Shown here piece by piece: positions 19,909 to 28,617 of a DNA stretch of 64,000 bases (the stretch's first letter is position 1; the number at the start of each line of letters is the position of its first letter). The stretch comes from Chitinophagaceae bacterium (GTDB lineage Bacteria > Bacteroidota > Bacteroidia > Chitinophagales > Chitinophagaceae), in NCBI GenBank assembly GCA_016702745.1, contig JADJDJ010000003.1, positions 558,001-622,000 on the forward strand, read 5' to 3'. The position numbers and the translations under genes were made by a program. The notes under the pieces are model-generated. The model was not told the origin of the DNA. It made no database searches and saw only the letters and a list, made by a program, of their open reading frames with translations.

Positions 19909-20325
19909 ATGAAAAAGAGTCTGTTATTTTTATCCCTGACCCTGATGATCCTTGGATCGTGTAAGAAAGATGATAAATGTGAAACTACTGTTGCCAAGAT
20001 TGCCGGTAATTACAAAGTAACCGCAGCCAAATACAAAAGCACCCCCACATCACCGGAAAGCGACTTGTTTATCCTCCTCGATGCCTGTGAAAAAGATGAC
20101 ATTGAAGTGCTGAATGAAAACGGGTCCTATACACATCAGGATGCAGGTACCAGCTGTACCCCCAGCGGAACTTATTCCGGTACCTGGTCACTAAGTGGCA
20201 ATACACTTACGATTGACGGAGAAGTAAGTACTATCACAAGTTTTGATTGCAGTACGCTGGTATTTACAGTTGCCAATTATTTTGCATCTGGTGATGTAGC
20301 CACATTCACCCTGGCTAAGCAATAA
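19909..20325 (+). CDS. Lipocalin-like lipoprotein
   Basis: 138-residue lipoprotein: MKKSLLFLSLTLMILGSC has a clear lipobox with Cys18. The mature protein is a small beta-rich domain of the kind annotated as lipocalin-like in this phylum (KIAGNYKVTAAKY ... YSGTWSLSGNTLTIDGE). It contains several Cys (residues 24, 60, 84 and 111 approximately) that may form disulfides. The ligand is unknown. It has its own terminator. Confidence 0.7.
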   Translation: MKKSLLFLSLTLMILGSCKKDDKCETTVAKIAGNYKVTAAKYKSTPTSPESDLFILLDACEKDDIEVLNENGSYTHQDAGTSCTPSGTYSGTWSLSGNTLTIDGEVSTITSFDCSTLVFTVANYFASGDVATFTLAKQ

Positions 20326-20348
20326 TATTAACTACTCTTAATAAGGAA

Positions 20349-20378
20349 GGGCTGCATGAAAACATGCAGCCCTTTTTT
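20349..20378 (+). terminator. Strong terminator
   Basis: Perfect 10-bp stem GGGCTGCATG / CATGCAGCCC, AAAA loop, then six T, placed between convergent genes. Confidence 0.9.
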
Positions 20379-20400
20379 CATGGTTATACCCTGTGTATGA

Positions 20401-21108
20401 TTATCCTTTTGATACGCTGCTGGAGCCGCTGCTCCGGAGATCCCGGATCACACCCTGCCCTTTGTAACGGACATCACTGGCGCCACTGGCATTGGCCGAC
20501 AATTCTTTATTGACTGTGATCTTGACATCACTGGCACCACTGGCCCTGGCATCACAGATTTCTGTTACCAGATCATATCCTTTAAAATCACTGGCACCAC
20601 TTACTTCGATTGATGCCTGCCTCGCTACTCCGCTCACCATTAAATCAGAAGCGCCACTGAGGTCAACGGTCAGTTTATCCACGTCGAGTTTACCCCGTAA
20701 ATCACTGGCCCCTGATTGCTTGATATCAAGATTGGCTGCCTTCAATGTACCGGTAATGTAAACATCACAGGCACCGCTGACCTGCAGTCTGTCAATCGTT
20801 TTGTAAGAAATATAGGCTTTGAGTTTTTTATTCCCTTTCCCCCAGCTCAGCCCCTTACTGTCGAATCCGATATGTAAAATGCCGGCTTTGACTTCCACCG
20901 TAATTCTTTCCCTGCTTTTTTCATCAGCGGCACTCACGGCAACTGCTTCTGCATTTCCTTCTGAGATGTACACATCAAATGCACTGGATACACTGATGCC
21001 ATGAAAGTCTTTGGCATTCCGGACTTCGGCATTGGGATCATTCACCTGCTGGGCCAGCACAGTGCAGGCAGTAAGCAGGGACAGGACAATCATTTGTATC
21101 TTCTTCAT
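20401..21108 (-). CDS. DUF2807 (head GIN domain) exported protein, SGASD type
   Basis: A 235-residue protein with signal peptide (MKKIQMIVLSLLTACTVLAQ) followed by the putative auto-transporter adhesin head GIN domain (DUF2807). It is built of short beta-helix rungs in which SGASD or a close variant recurs about every 15-20 residues (QSGASDLRG, LSGASDLMV, VSGASDFKG, ASGASDVKI, ASGASDVRY). Function of the family is unknown; the fold is a right-handed beta-helix exposed outside the inner membrane. It lies 19 bp downstream of a paralogue in the same direction, so the two are probably co-transcribed. Confidence 0.85.
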   Translation of the reverse strand: MKKIQMIVLSLLTACTVLAQQVNDPNAEVRNAKDFHGISVSSAFDVYISEGNAEAVAVSAADEKSRERITVEVKAGILHIGFDSKGLSWGKGNKKLKAYISYKTIDRLQVSGACDVYITGTLKAANLDIKQSGASDLRGKLDVDKLTVDLSGASDLMVSGVARQASIEVSGASDFKGYDLVTEICDARASGASDVKITVNKELSANASGASDVRYKGQGVIRDLRSSGSSSVSKG

Positions 21109-21127
21109 TATTTAAATTTTAAACAGT

Positions 21128-21856
21128 TTATATTCTGCAAACACTGCCTCCGGTATTGGCTTTTACAGATTTTATTCCCGCCTCTCCTTTATATTTTACA
21201 ATGGCACCAGTACTGGCTTTTACCTGCAGTTCCTTGTCCGCATGAATCGTAAACCGGGCCCCGGTGCTTACTTTTACTTTGCAGGTGGATGTGGTCATAT
21301 CTTCTCCAATGAACTTACTCCCGGTACTGCCTTCAGCTTCAACCAGACCCGTTTTTCCGGACAATGTTACTTTAGATCCTGTATTCTGATCCAGTTTCAA
21401 ACTACCCAGATCAACCTGACCAAGGATAGTAGCACCAGTATTGGCTTCCATATCCAGTGAGGCAGATTGTAATACACCACTGATTTTCACTTCTGCTCCT
21501 GTACTGGCATGGAGGCGGTCAAGTGTTTTACAGGAAACATAGGCTTTTAGTTCCTTGTTCTCCTTAGTTTTATTGATCGCTCCGGTCTTTGTTTCATACT
21601 GGATTTTCAGGATCCCGTTCTCTACCCGGGTGATGATCCGGTTACGAAATTCAGGTGTAGCGGCACTAACAGCCACTTCTTCGGTATTGCCCTGGGTAAG
21701 CAGTAACTCGATCCCCGTACCCACATCAATACCATGAAATGAACCCACATTTCTTTTTTCGGCATTCAGATCATTGACGGTTTGGGCTGATAGTCCCAGT
21801 CCGGTACCAATAAATAATAATATTCCTATTAACTTCTTCATAAACGTTGGTTTCAT
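21128..21856 (-). CDS. DUF2807 exported protein, STGA type
   Basis: A 242-residue paralogue of the next gene. The signal peptide lies in MKKLIGILLFIGTGLGLSAQ (MKPTFMKKL at the start; the second Met may be the true start). Opening motifs are shared (NDLNAEKRNVGSFHGIDVGTG versus NDPNAEVRNAKDFHGISVSSA), but the rungs here carry TGA/TGS in place of SGASD (ASTGAEVKI, ANTGATILG, QNTGSKVTL, GSTGSKFIG, VSTGARFTI, ASTGAIVKY). The clean repeat-type difference suggests each was homogenised after duplication. First gene of the pair. Confidence 0.85.
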   Translation of the reverse strand: MKPTFMKKLIGILLFIGTGLGLSAQTVNDLNAEKRNVGSFHGIDVGTGIELLLTQGNTEEVAVSAATPEFRNRIITRVENGILKIQYETKTGAINKTKENKELKAYVSCKTLDRLHASTGAEVKISGVLQSASLDMEANTGATILGQVDLGSLKLDQNTGSKVTLSGKTGLVEAEGSTGSKFIGEDMTTSTCKVKVSTGARFTIHADKELQVKASTGAIVKYKGEAGIKSVKANTGGSVCRI

Positions 21857-21911
21857 AGTGGTACGAAGGGCTGGTTCAAAAAGTTACATACCCCCGAATC
21901 TTTTTTTCACT

Positions 21912-21919
21912 TAATTTTG
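21912..21919 (+). promoter_or_regulatory. Candidate -7 element for the TPP-controlled transcript
   Basis: TAATTTTG fits TAnnTTTG and lies 66 nt before the riboswitch. No clear -33 TTTG is present at the right spacing, so it is tentative. Confidence 0.35.
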
Positions 21920-21984
21920 CTCTCAGTTCTGGGTCTTAGACCCAAAAAGTGTTGATTTTCAGTGCCTGCCTGCTGGCAGGCAGG

Positions 21985-22075
21985 TTTCCCGGGGTGTTTC
22001 TCCTGTTTAGACCAAAGGAGGATCTGAGATTATACCCGTTTGAACCTGGTCAGGGTAATGCCTGCGAAGGGAAGG
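21985..22075 (+). ncRNA. TPP riboswitch (THI element)
   Basis: The conserved THI-box core is easily read: CTGAGATTATACCC at 22024-22037, GAACCTGGTCAGGGTAATGCC around 22042-22062 and GCGAAGGGAA at the end, pairing with TTCCCGGGG at the start (P1). The aptamer binds thiamine pyrophosphate and normally lowers expression of the downstream gene. The TonB receptor begins 65 bp later, the right distance for control of translation start. A separate hairpin TGCCTGCC/GGCAGGCA sits just upstream at about 21964-21983. Confidence 0.95.
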
Positions 22076-22140
22076 AATGACCATATTCTCCTTTCTCCCA
22101 CAGCGTTTCCCTCTTCTGTTAATTCTAAAAAATTAAACCA

Positions 22141-24293
22141 ATGAAGAGGATCTGTATGTCCGGCTGTATTTTACTTACAGCGATTTTGGCCCAGGGTCAG
22201 GAAAGCCCAAGGGATAGTTTTTATCTGCTTTCACCGGTAGAAGTAAGGTCAGTGAGGGCCTCCGATCAGGCTCCGGTTACCAAAACGAATATTGGTAAAA
22301 TGGCCATTGGCAAGCTGAACCTCGGGCAGGATATTCCCTTCCTGCTCAATCAGACGCCATCCGTAGTTATAAACTCTGATGCCGGAAACGGGGTGGGCTA
22401 TACCGGCTTAAGAATACGGGGCACTGATGCCACCCGGATTAATCTGACCCTGAACGGTATACCTTTTAATGATGCAGAAAGCCAGGGGCTGTTCTTTGTG
22501 AACCTTCCTGATTTCTCATCTTCAGCCAGCAGTATCCAGGTTCAGCGCGGAGTCGGTTCTTCCTCTAACGGGGCAGGTTCATTCGGAGCCAGTATAAATT
22601 TCAGCACCAATGATGTAAATAAAGCCGCTTATCTGGAACTCAATAATAGTTTTGGCTCATTCAATACCTGGAAGAATACCATCAAAGCAGGAACCGGATT
22701 ACATCGCCATTTCACCGCTGATTTCAGGCTTTCAAGGATCAGCAGCGATGGCTATATCGACCGGGCCAGCAGTGATCTGAAATCCATTTACGGCAGCCTG
22801 GCCTATATCGGAGAAAAAAATTCCCTGCGAGTAAATGTTTTCTCAGGAAAAGAAAAAACCTATCAGAGCTGGTATGGAGTAAGTGAAGCTGATCTGGCAG
22901 CCGGCAACCGACGCATCAATTCAGCCGGTACAGAAAAGCCGGGAACCCCTTACGAAAACGAAACAGATAATTATACCCAGACCCATTATCAACTCTTTTT
23001 TAATCAGCAGATCAAACCCTCACTCCATTTCAATACCGCCATTTTTCTCACAACCGGGAAAGGATATTATGAGCAATACAAAGCCGGTCGTGATTTTGCA
23101 GAATTCGGTCTGCCTTATCCCGTGAATGGGAATGATACCACATTTGAAGCCGATTTTGTACGTCAGCTTTGGCTGGATAATGATTTTTACGGAAATACTT
23201 TTTCCTTACAATACAAAGGAACAAATACAGAAGCCACGCTGGGCGGCGCCTATACCCGTTATGATGGTCATCATTTTGGCAAAGTGATCTGGTCCTCTGC
23301 CGTGAATATCAGTCCGCGAAAATGGTATGACCTCATCGCAGAAAAAAATGATTTCAATATCTATTATAAACAACAAACAAAAACCGGAAAGTATTTCAGT
23401 CTTTACTATGACCTGCAGTTCCGACAGGTACTATATCAAATCAGCGGATTCAGAAACAATCCAGGTCTTGCTGTAAATAACCGGTTCAGTTTCTTTAATC
23501 CCAAAGCCGGAATGGTGTACCGGAAAAACGGATGGAAAGCTTATCTCTCCTATAGCATTGCAGGCAAAGAACCGAACCGCGATGATTTTGAAGCAGGCAT
23601 GAACCGTCAACCACTCGCAGAAAGGTTATATGATACTGAACTGGGTATTGAACAAACAAAAAACAAATACAACTGGTCCCTTACACTTTTTCATATGCAG
23701 TACAAGAACCAACTGGTACTCACTGGCATGATCAATGATGTGGGAGCTTATACAAGAACTAATATTCCAAAAAGTTACCGGGCCGGTTTAGAATTACAGG
23801 GTGCCGCCATTTTTTGTAACTGGTTCAATGCGGCTGCCAACCTGGCCCTGAGCAGGAATAAAGTGAAACATTCACTGAGTACCTGGATGATTATGATAAT
23901 GGTGGGCAAAAATCTGTTCTGTATAAAGAAGCAGATATCGCTTTTTCCCCTGCTTTAGTGGGTAGTGCCACCCTCAATTTTATACCCGCCAAAAAAATTG
24001 AAATCAGTTTACTGAACAAGTATGTGAGCAAACAATACCTCGATAATACCCAACAGGAGAGCAGGAAACTGGATGCATTTTTTGTTAACGATCTGCGTGG
24101 TATCTACACATTCAAAGGAAAAAAAATAAAAGAACTCAGCATCATTGCCCAACTGAATAATCTTTTTAATGTAAAGTATGAACCCAATGGTTATACATTC
24201 AGTTATATCTACGGAGGACAAACCGTCACCGAGAACTTTTATTTCCCAATGGCCGGAATGAATTTTATGCTGGGAGTGAATTTGAGAATGTGA
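22141..24293 (+). CDS. TonB-dependent receptor under TPP riboswitch (frameshifted near C-terminus)
   Basis: Outer-membrane active-transport barrel, about 717 residues after repair. A signal peptide (MKRICMSGCILLTAILAQGQ) is followed by a plug domain (PVEVRSVRAS..., RIRGTDATRINLTLNGIPFNDAES, VQRGVGSSSNGAGSFGASINF) and a 22-strand-type barrel ending FMLGVNLRM. One T is missing in CATTC near 23871; with it restored the protein reads VKHFTEYLDDYDNGGQKSVLYKEADIAFSPALVGSATLNF and runs on to 24293. Control by TPP implies a substrate such as thiamine or its pyrimidine precursor, as for the riboswitch-linked receptor of Bacteroides. No inner-membrane thiamine transporter follows it. Confidence 0.88.
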
Positions 24294-24452
24294 AAATGTG
24301 GAAATGTGAGAATGTGGAAATGTGTCTCACTATAGCAAAACGGTGCCGACTGTTGACTGACAGTCCCGATAGCTATCGGGAGCCAACTCCCGAATTCTCA
24401 TCTCCCTTTAGGGGATGGGGGCGACTATCGACTAAAGACTAACGACTGCCTC
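24290..24452. repeat. Intergenic mosaic repeat R5
   Basis: AATGTGGAAATGTGAG strings directly after the receptor stop, GACTGTTGACTGACAG, the CCCGATAGCTATCGGG palindrome near 24364-24379, CCCTTTAGGGGATGGGGGCG near 24406-24425, then GACTAAAGACTAACGACTGCC. Confidence 0.8.
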
Positions 24453-24454
24453 CC

Positions 24455-24763
24455 TCACCCCCCAAACTTCGCCTGCCATTCCAGCATCCCGCCTACAACA
24501 TTTTTTGTATTGGTGAAGCCCATGGTATCGAGCAGCATACAGGCCTGACCACTGCGGTTGCCGCTTCTGCAATGAATGATTACTTCCTCATTCTTCAGGT
24601 CTTCAAGTTCGTCTAACTGGAAAGACTGGAATTTCCCCAAAGGAATCAGGGTGGCACCGATATTGAATTCAGCATATTCATTGGGTTCCCGGCAATCAAT
24701 CAGATTCAGTTTTTCGCCGGCATCCATCCGGGCCTTCAGTTCTTCAACAGTGATCGTTTGCAT
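24455..24763 (-). CDS. Rhodanese-like domain protein
   Basis: A 102-residue single-domain rhodanese. The active-site loop CRSGNRS (residues ~67-73) contains the persulfide-forming Cys. DCREPNEYAEFNIGATLIPLG and the GGMLEWQAKFGG end are typical of the short GlpE/PspE-like form. It likely handles sulfane sulfur in the cytoplasm; no signal peptide is seen. The start is at MQTITVEELK; an ATG two codons upstream is equally possible. It lies 11 bp downstream of the PASTA gene and reads in the same direction. Confidence 0.9.
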   Translation of the reverse strand: MQTITVEELKARMDAGEKLNLIDCREPNEYAEFNIGATLIPLGKFQSFQLDELEDLKNEEVIIHCRSGNRSGQACMLLDTMGFTNTKNVVGGMLEWQAKFGG

Positions 24764-24774
24764 GTGCAATATTT

Positions 24775-25653
24775 TTATTTGTTGTATCCGTTATCCTTAT
24801 CACCCTCGTCCTCCGGTTTTTTGGGCTTCGGTTTTGGTTTTGGCTTATCGCCCTCGTCACGATTCTTTCCGGTACTGTCTCTGGCAGGTTTATCATTCTG
24901 CAACCATACATCCATGGTCTGACCGCTACGGATCCGGTTGTATCTTTTTTCATCATCGAATCGTTCCGGATTCTGCTTATAGATATAGGCTGAACAGGTA
25001 TCTTCCACATCAGGTTCACTGACCACGGCGCCAATCAGGATACCATGACCTTCAAGCATCTCTTTGGCTTCACAAAAATTCATTCCGGTAATATCCGGCA
25101 CTACAAAATCCTTATTGCCCACGCCATCACCCAGTACCAGGGATATCTCACTTCCTTTTCTGATCTTGGTTCCTGGTGCAATTTGTTTACCATTATATAA
25201 TTGTTCCAGTACTGCATTGGTGGCGAAATCCGGTTTAAACGTGGTGTCTCCCACTTTCAGGTCCAATCCTTTTAAAACCATTTCTGCGTTCCGGAAACTG
25301 TATCCAACCAGATTGGGCATTTCCATTTCAGGTGGGATCACCCGGCTAATGAGCAGGAAGACCGTACGGTTTGATTTGACCACTTCATCCGCTTCCGGAA
25401 TCTGTTTCATTACGGTCAGTGGCCGGGCTGTATCTATATAGATTGAATCCTGAATATCCACTTTAAATCCGGCCTTCTTCAAAATCGCTTTTGCCTCTTC
25501 AAAGGTTTTACCGGTAACGGAGGGAACGGTGGCAGCCTTGCCATGTCCGGTCAGACATTTCAGCGATGACAGAAAAAGGAAAAAAATGGCAAAGGTCAGC
25601 AGGATGCCGGCCAGTATATTTACCCAGAGGGGGCGATGTGTGATAATTTTCAA
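24775..25653 (-). CDS. PASTA-domain membrane protein
   Basis: 292 residues: a short cytoplasmic start, one membrane helix (VNILAGILLTFAIFFLFLSSL), and three PASTA domains outside (VPSVTGKTFEEAKAILKKAGF; MPNLVGYSFRNAEMVLKGLDL; VPDITGMNFCEAKEMLEGHGI). The tail is a low-complexity Lys-Pro/Asp-Glu stretch (KPKPKPKPKKPEDEGD). PASTA modules bind uncrosslinked peptidoglycan or beta-lactams in Ser/Thr kinases and PBPs, but here there is no kinase or transpeptidase domain. It lies 23 bp downstream of the D-Ala-D-Ala ligase, which supports a cell-wall role. Confidence 0.9.
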   Translation of the reverse strand: MKIITHRPLWVNILAGILLTFAIFFLFLSSLKCLTGHGKAATVPSVTGKTFEEAKAILKKAGFKVDIQDSIYIDTARPLTVMKQIPEADEVVKSNRTVFLLISRVIPPEMEMPNLVGYSFRNAEMVLKGLDLKVGDTTFKPDFATNAVLEQLYNGKQIAPGTKIRKGSEISLVLGDGVGNKDFVVPDITGMNFCEAKEMLEGHGILIGAVVSEPDVEDTCSAYIYKQNPERFDDEKRYNRIRSGQTMDVWLQNDKPARDSTGKNRDEGDKPKPKPKPKKPEDEGDKDNGYNK

Positions 25654-25676
25654 CAGTTTTAATTTTTAGGTACAGG

Positions 25677-26666
25677 TTAAGGCAGGGCCTCTTCCACCAG
25701 TTTTGTATAAAATTCTTTCAGGCTCCAGCCCATTACTTTTACCTGCTGTGGTACGATACTGGCTTCACTTTGTCCGGGAATCGTGTTTACTTCCAGCATA
25801 TAAGGTCGCCCTTCCCGCTCATTAAATATAAAGTCTATCCGCACCACCCCACGGCAATTAAATACCTGGTAAACCTTTCTTGCTGTATCTCTGATTTTAT
25901 CTGCTATCACATCATCTACAACAGCCGGTGTGGTTTCGGTGGATTTACCCTGGTATTTCGCTACAAAATCAAAGAAAGCCTGATCCTGATCGGCCTTCAC
26001 TTCCGTTAATGGCAATACAATTATATTCCCTTTTGATTGAAATACTCCCACGGTGAACTCCCTTCCTTCCACCATTTCTTCTACCAGTACCTGACTGTCT
26101 TCGCGGAAAGCTTTTTCAATAGCAATCCCAAATTCATCAGTAAAGGCATTCACTTTCGACATACCGATACTGGATCCCCCATTATTGGGTTTTACAAAGA
26201 CCGGAAATTTCAGGTTTTGAGCCACCTGATCCGGGCTAGTCAGTTGGTCCCTGAAGAGAACAACAGATCTGGCCACGGCAATTTCTGCGGCACCGGCAAC
26301 GGCAGTGGCATATCTTTTATTGAAAGTGATGGCCGAAGTAGCTGCATCACAGCCGGTATAAGGAATACCGAGTGTATCAAAATAACCCTGGAGTTTCCCA
26401 TCTTCTCCGGGAGTACCATGCATCCCGATAAACACGGCATCAAAGCTGATTTTGCTTCCGGAATCAGTAATTGTGAAGTCGTTTTTATCTACTGCTACGC
26501 GGTCCCCCGTTGCCGGTTTGTACCACCAGCCATCGGCGTTGATATCAATGATATAGACATTAAAGCGATCCCTGTCGAGGTTATTATCGATGGTAATTAC
26601 GCTTTTATAGGATATCACTGCTTCCCCGGAGTATCCACCGGTTACCAGTGCAATGTTCTGCTTCAT
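25677..26666 (-). CDS. ddl: D-alanine--D-alanine ligase
   Basis: ATP-grasp enzyme that makes the D-Ala-D-Ala dipeptide of peptidoglycan; 329 residues from ATG 26666 (MKQNIALVTGGYSGE). Family signatures are GGYSGEAVISYKS, GMHGTPGEDGKLQGYFDTLGIPYTG (the HG(x)GEDG motif), FVKPNNGGSSIGMSKV (ATP-grasp loop), and the Mg-binding end RIDFIFNE...YMLEVNTIPGQSEASIVPQQ. It is the first gene of a ddl-PASTA-rhodanese run. Confidence 0.96.
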   Translation of the reverse strand: MKQNIALVTGGYSGEAVISYKSVITIDNNLDRDRFNVYIIDINADGWWYKPATGDRVAVDKNDFTITDSGSKISFDAVFIGMHGTPGEDGKLQGYFDTLGIPYTGCDAATSAITFNKRYATAVAGAAEIAVARSVVLFRDQLTSPDQVAQNLKFPVFVKPNNGGSSIGMSKVNAFTDEFGIAIEKAFREDSQVLVEEMVEGREFTVGVFQSKGNIIVLPLTEVKADQDQAFFDFVAKYQGKSTETTPAVVDDVIADKIRDTARKVYQVFNCRGVVRIDFIFNEREGRPYMLEVNTIPGQSEASIVPQQVKVMGWSLKEFYTKLVEEALP

Positions 26667-26809
26667 TATCGGTTTTGTAGTGGTAAGTCCCAAGCCGGGA
26701 CCGGCTCTGCAAATATTACTGAAATATTTAAAATGCCCAACCCTGAAGGCCTTATTCCCCCATGATTAACAAAAATTATATCAGTCCGGCTCCCCGCTGA
26801 CCGTTCATT

Positions 26810-26872
26810 CCGGTAGCGGTGTCTACCGGACTAAAAAACAAAGGTGAAGGCCATTCAAACCTTCACCTTTTT
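26810..26872 (-). terminator. Double hairpin terminator region
   Basis: CCGGTAG / CTACCGG at 26810-26829 and a perfect 11-bp stem AAAGGTGAAGG / CCTTCACCTTT at 26840-26870. The second has T-rich sequence on both outer sides (GTTTTTTAG on the minus strand), so it can stop the ferredoxin transcript. The rest of the 337-bp gap between ddl and the ferredoxin shows nothing else. Confidence 0.7.
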
Positions 26873-27003
26873 ACGACGGGACATATCACCCGCCACTCTT
26901 TCGGCAGCTTTCACTGCTTTGAATTGAGATATATTACTAAATTACGATCCCCTGCTGCCGGATTCCAAGAAAATGGCAGTCAACTTATGCACATTGAGAA
27001 AAA

Positions 27004-27351
27004 TCAGATATGCATTTTGTCCTTCTTGGCGATCAGTTCTTCTACAGTCTCCCGGTACATCTCATCCGGTATACAGCAATCCACCGGACAAACTGCAGCA
27101 CATTGTGGCTCCTCATGAAAGCCCTGGCACTCCGTACATTTATTGGGGGTGATATAATACACATCGGTTGCGATCGGTGCATGTTTCTGGTCGGCATCCG
27201 TTACCGATCCGTCCATCAGGGTAAAAGATCCCTTAACCGTTGTTCCGTCGGCAATGGCCCATTCCACACCACCTTCATAAATGGCGTTATTGGGACATTC
27301 AGGTTCGCAGGCACCGCAATTGATACATTCTTCTGTAATCTTGATAGCCAT
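27004..27351 (-). CDS. 4Fe-4S dicluster ferredoxin
   Basis: 115-residue electron carrier with two cluster motifs: CINCGACEPECP near the N-terminus and CTECQGFHEEPQCAAVCPVDCC at about 74-95. The second has a longer insertion between its second and third Cys, as in the YfhL/FdxA-like group of the phylum. It is soluble, with no signal peptide. It is divergent from the acyl-CoA reductase gene with a 54-bp gap; the same pair is found together in many Bacteroidota. Confidence 0.92.
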   Translation of the reverse strand: MAIKITEECINCGACEPECPNNAIYEGGVEWAIADGTTVKGSFTLMDGSVTDADQKHAPIATDVYYITPNKCTECQGFHEEPQCAAVCPVDCCIPDEMYRETVEELIAKKDKMHI

Positions 27352-27405
27352 AAATACTTATTTAACAGGTTGACAATTACTTTTGTACAAATGTAAAAAG
27401 CCGGC

Positions 27406-28404
27406 ATGAATTTACAACACCGCATTGATTTATTATCTGAGCTTGGTCAATATATTTTAAAAGATTCCGGGGAGCTGCAGGAGGCCAAATTAAAAGCCGG
27501 GGCGGAGAATGGTTGGTTCAATCCTGAATTTCAGGAACAGGCCCTGCAAAATATAGCAGCCGCATTTCTGCAAAAGGAAGCCTTGGAAAAATGGACAGCC
27601 TCCCACTCTGGACTTGCTCCTGAATTTACCAGCAAAAAGATTGGGATTATAATGGCCGGGAATATCCCCCTGGTGGGCTTCCACGACTGGCTGTCGGTTT
27701 TTGTAAGCGGACACCAGGCCCATGTAAAACCCTCTTCAAAAGATCAGGCCCTGATCAAACACCTGGTAAAAAAGCTGGCCGAATGGGAACCCCGGACTGC
27801 TACCCAAACGTTTTTTTCGGAAATGCTCAGGGGCTGTGATGCCTATATCGCTACCGGAAGCAATAATTCCTCCCGCTATTTTGAATATTATTTTGGGAAA
27901 TACCCCCATATCATTCGCAAAAATAAAACCTCGGCCGCAGTGCTGACCGGGCAGGAAAATACAGCAGACCTGGAAGCCCTTGCCGATGATGTACACCTTT
28001 ATTTTGGATTGGGCTGCCGTAACGTGACCAAAATCTACGTTCCCGAAGGCTACGATTTTATTTCCCTTCTGGACACTTTTCGGAAATACAGTTATCTGGC
28101 CGACCACCACAAATACAAAAACAATTATGATTATACCCTGGCCATCCATATCCTGAACAAGCAATATTACATGACCAATGGGGCCATCCTGCTATCTGAA
28201 AATCCGGCATTTTTCTCCCCGATCAGTCAATTGAATTACGAATTTTATACTGACAAAAATGCACTGGCCGGACAGCTGGCTGGTCAGGATGACCTGCAAG
28301 GAATCGTAGGAGAAGGATTTATTCCATTTGGACTAGGGCAAAGACCTGCACTGGACCAGTATGCAGACGGGGTGGATACAATGGCTTTTCTGGCTAAGCT
28401 GTGA
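27406..28404 (+). CDS. LuxC-like acyl-CoA reductase
   Basis: 332 residues related to the acyl-CoA reductase (LuxC) branch of the aldehyde dehydrogenase superfamily: IIMAGNIPLVGFHDWLSVFVSGHQAHVKPSSKD, CDAYIATGSNNSSRYFEYYFGKYPHIIRKNKTSAAVL, and GLGCRNVTKIYVP, which contains the likely catalytic Cys. The family reduces fatty acyl-CoA to aldehyde with NAD(P)H. Natural substrate in Bacteroidota is unknown. There is no lux operon here. The start ATG at 27406 gives the full family length. Confidence 0.88.
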   Translation: MNLQHRIDLLSELGQYILKDSGELQEAKLKAGAENGWFNPEFQEQALQNIAAAFLQKEALEKWTASHSGLAPEFTSKKIGIIMAGNIPLVGFHDWLSVFVSGHQAHVKPSSKDQALIKHLVKKLAEWEPRTATQTFFSEMLRGCDAYIATGSNNSSRYFEYYFGKYPHIIRKNKTSAAVLTGQENTADLEALADDVHLYFGLGCRNVTKIYVPEGYDFISLLDTFRKYSYLADHHKYKNNYDYTLAIHILNKQYYMTNGAILLSENPAFFSPISQLNYEFYTDKNALAGQLAGQDDLQGIVGEGFIPFGLGQRPALDQYADGVDTMAFLAKL

Positions 28405-28617
28405 CAAATCAGGGTTAAATGGTATACCTGGGAAAAGGAAATCACATTAAATTTACGGCAGTAAAGAACTACGAAGCTCTTAGTAAAGATTTGTTAAACT
28501 GAACAGGAGGTATGAACGGTTGTTATGACAGTTTGTTACTTTGTACAGCAGAGGCACAGAATTTGTGAAAATGCGGATAATCTTTATTTATTACTGACCA
28601 AAAAAGAATAAAGCACT

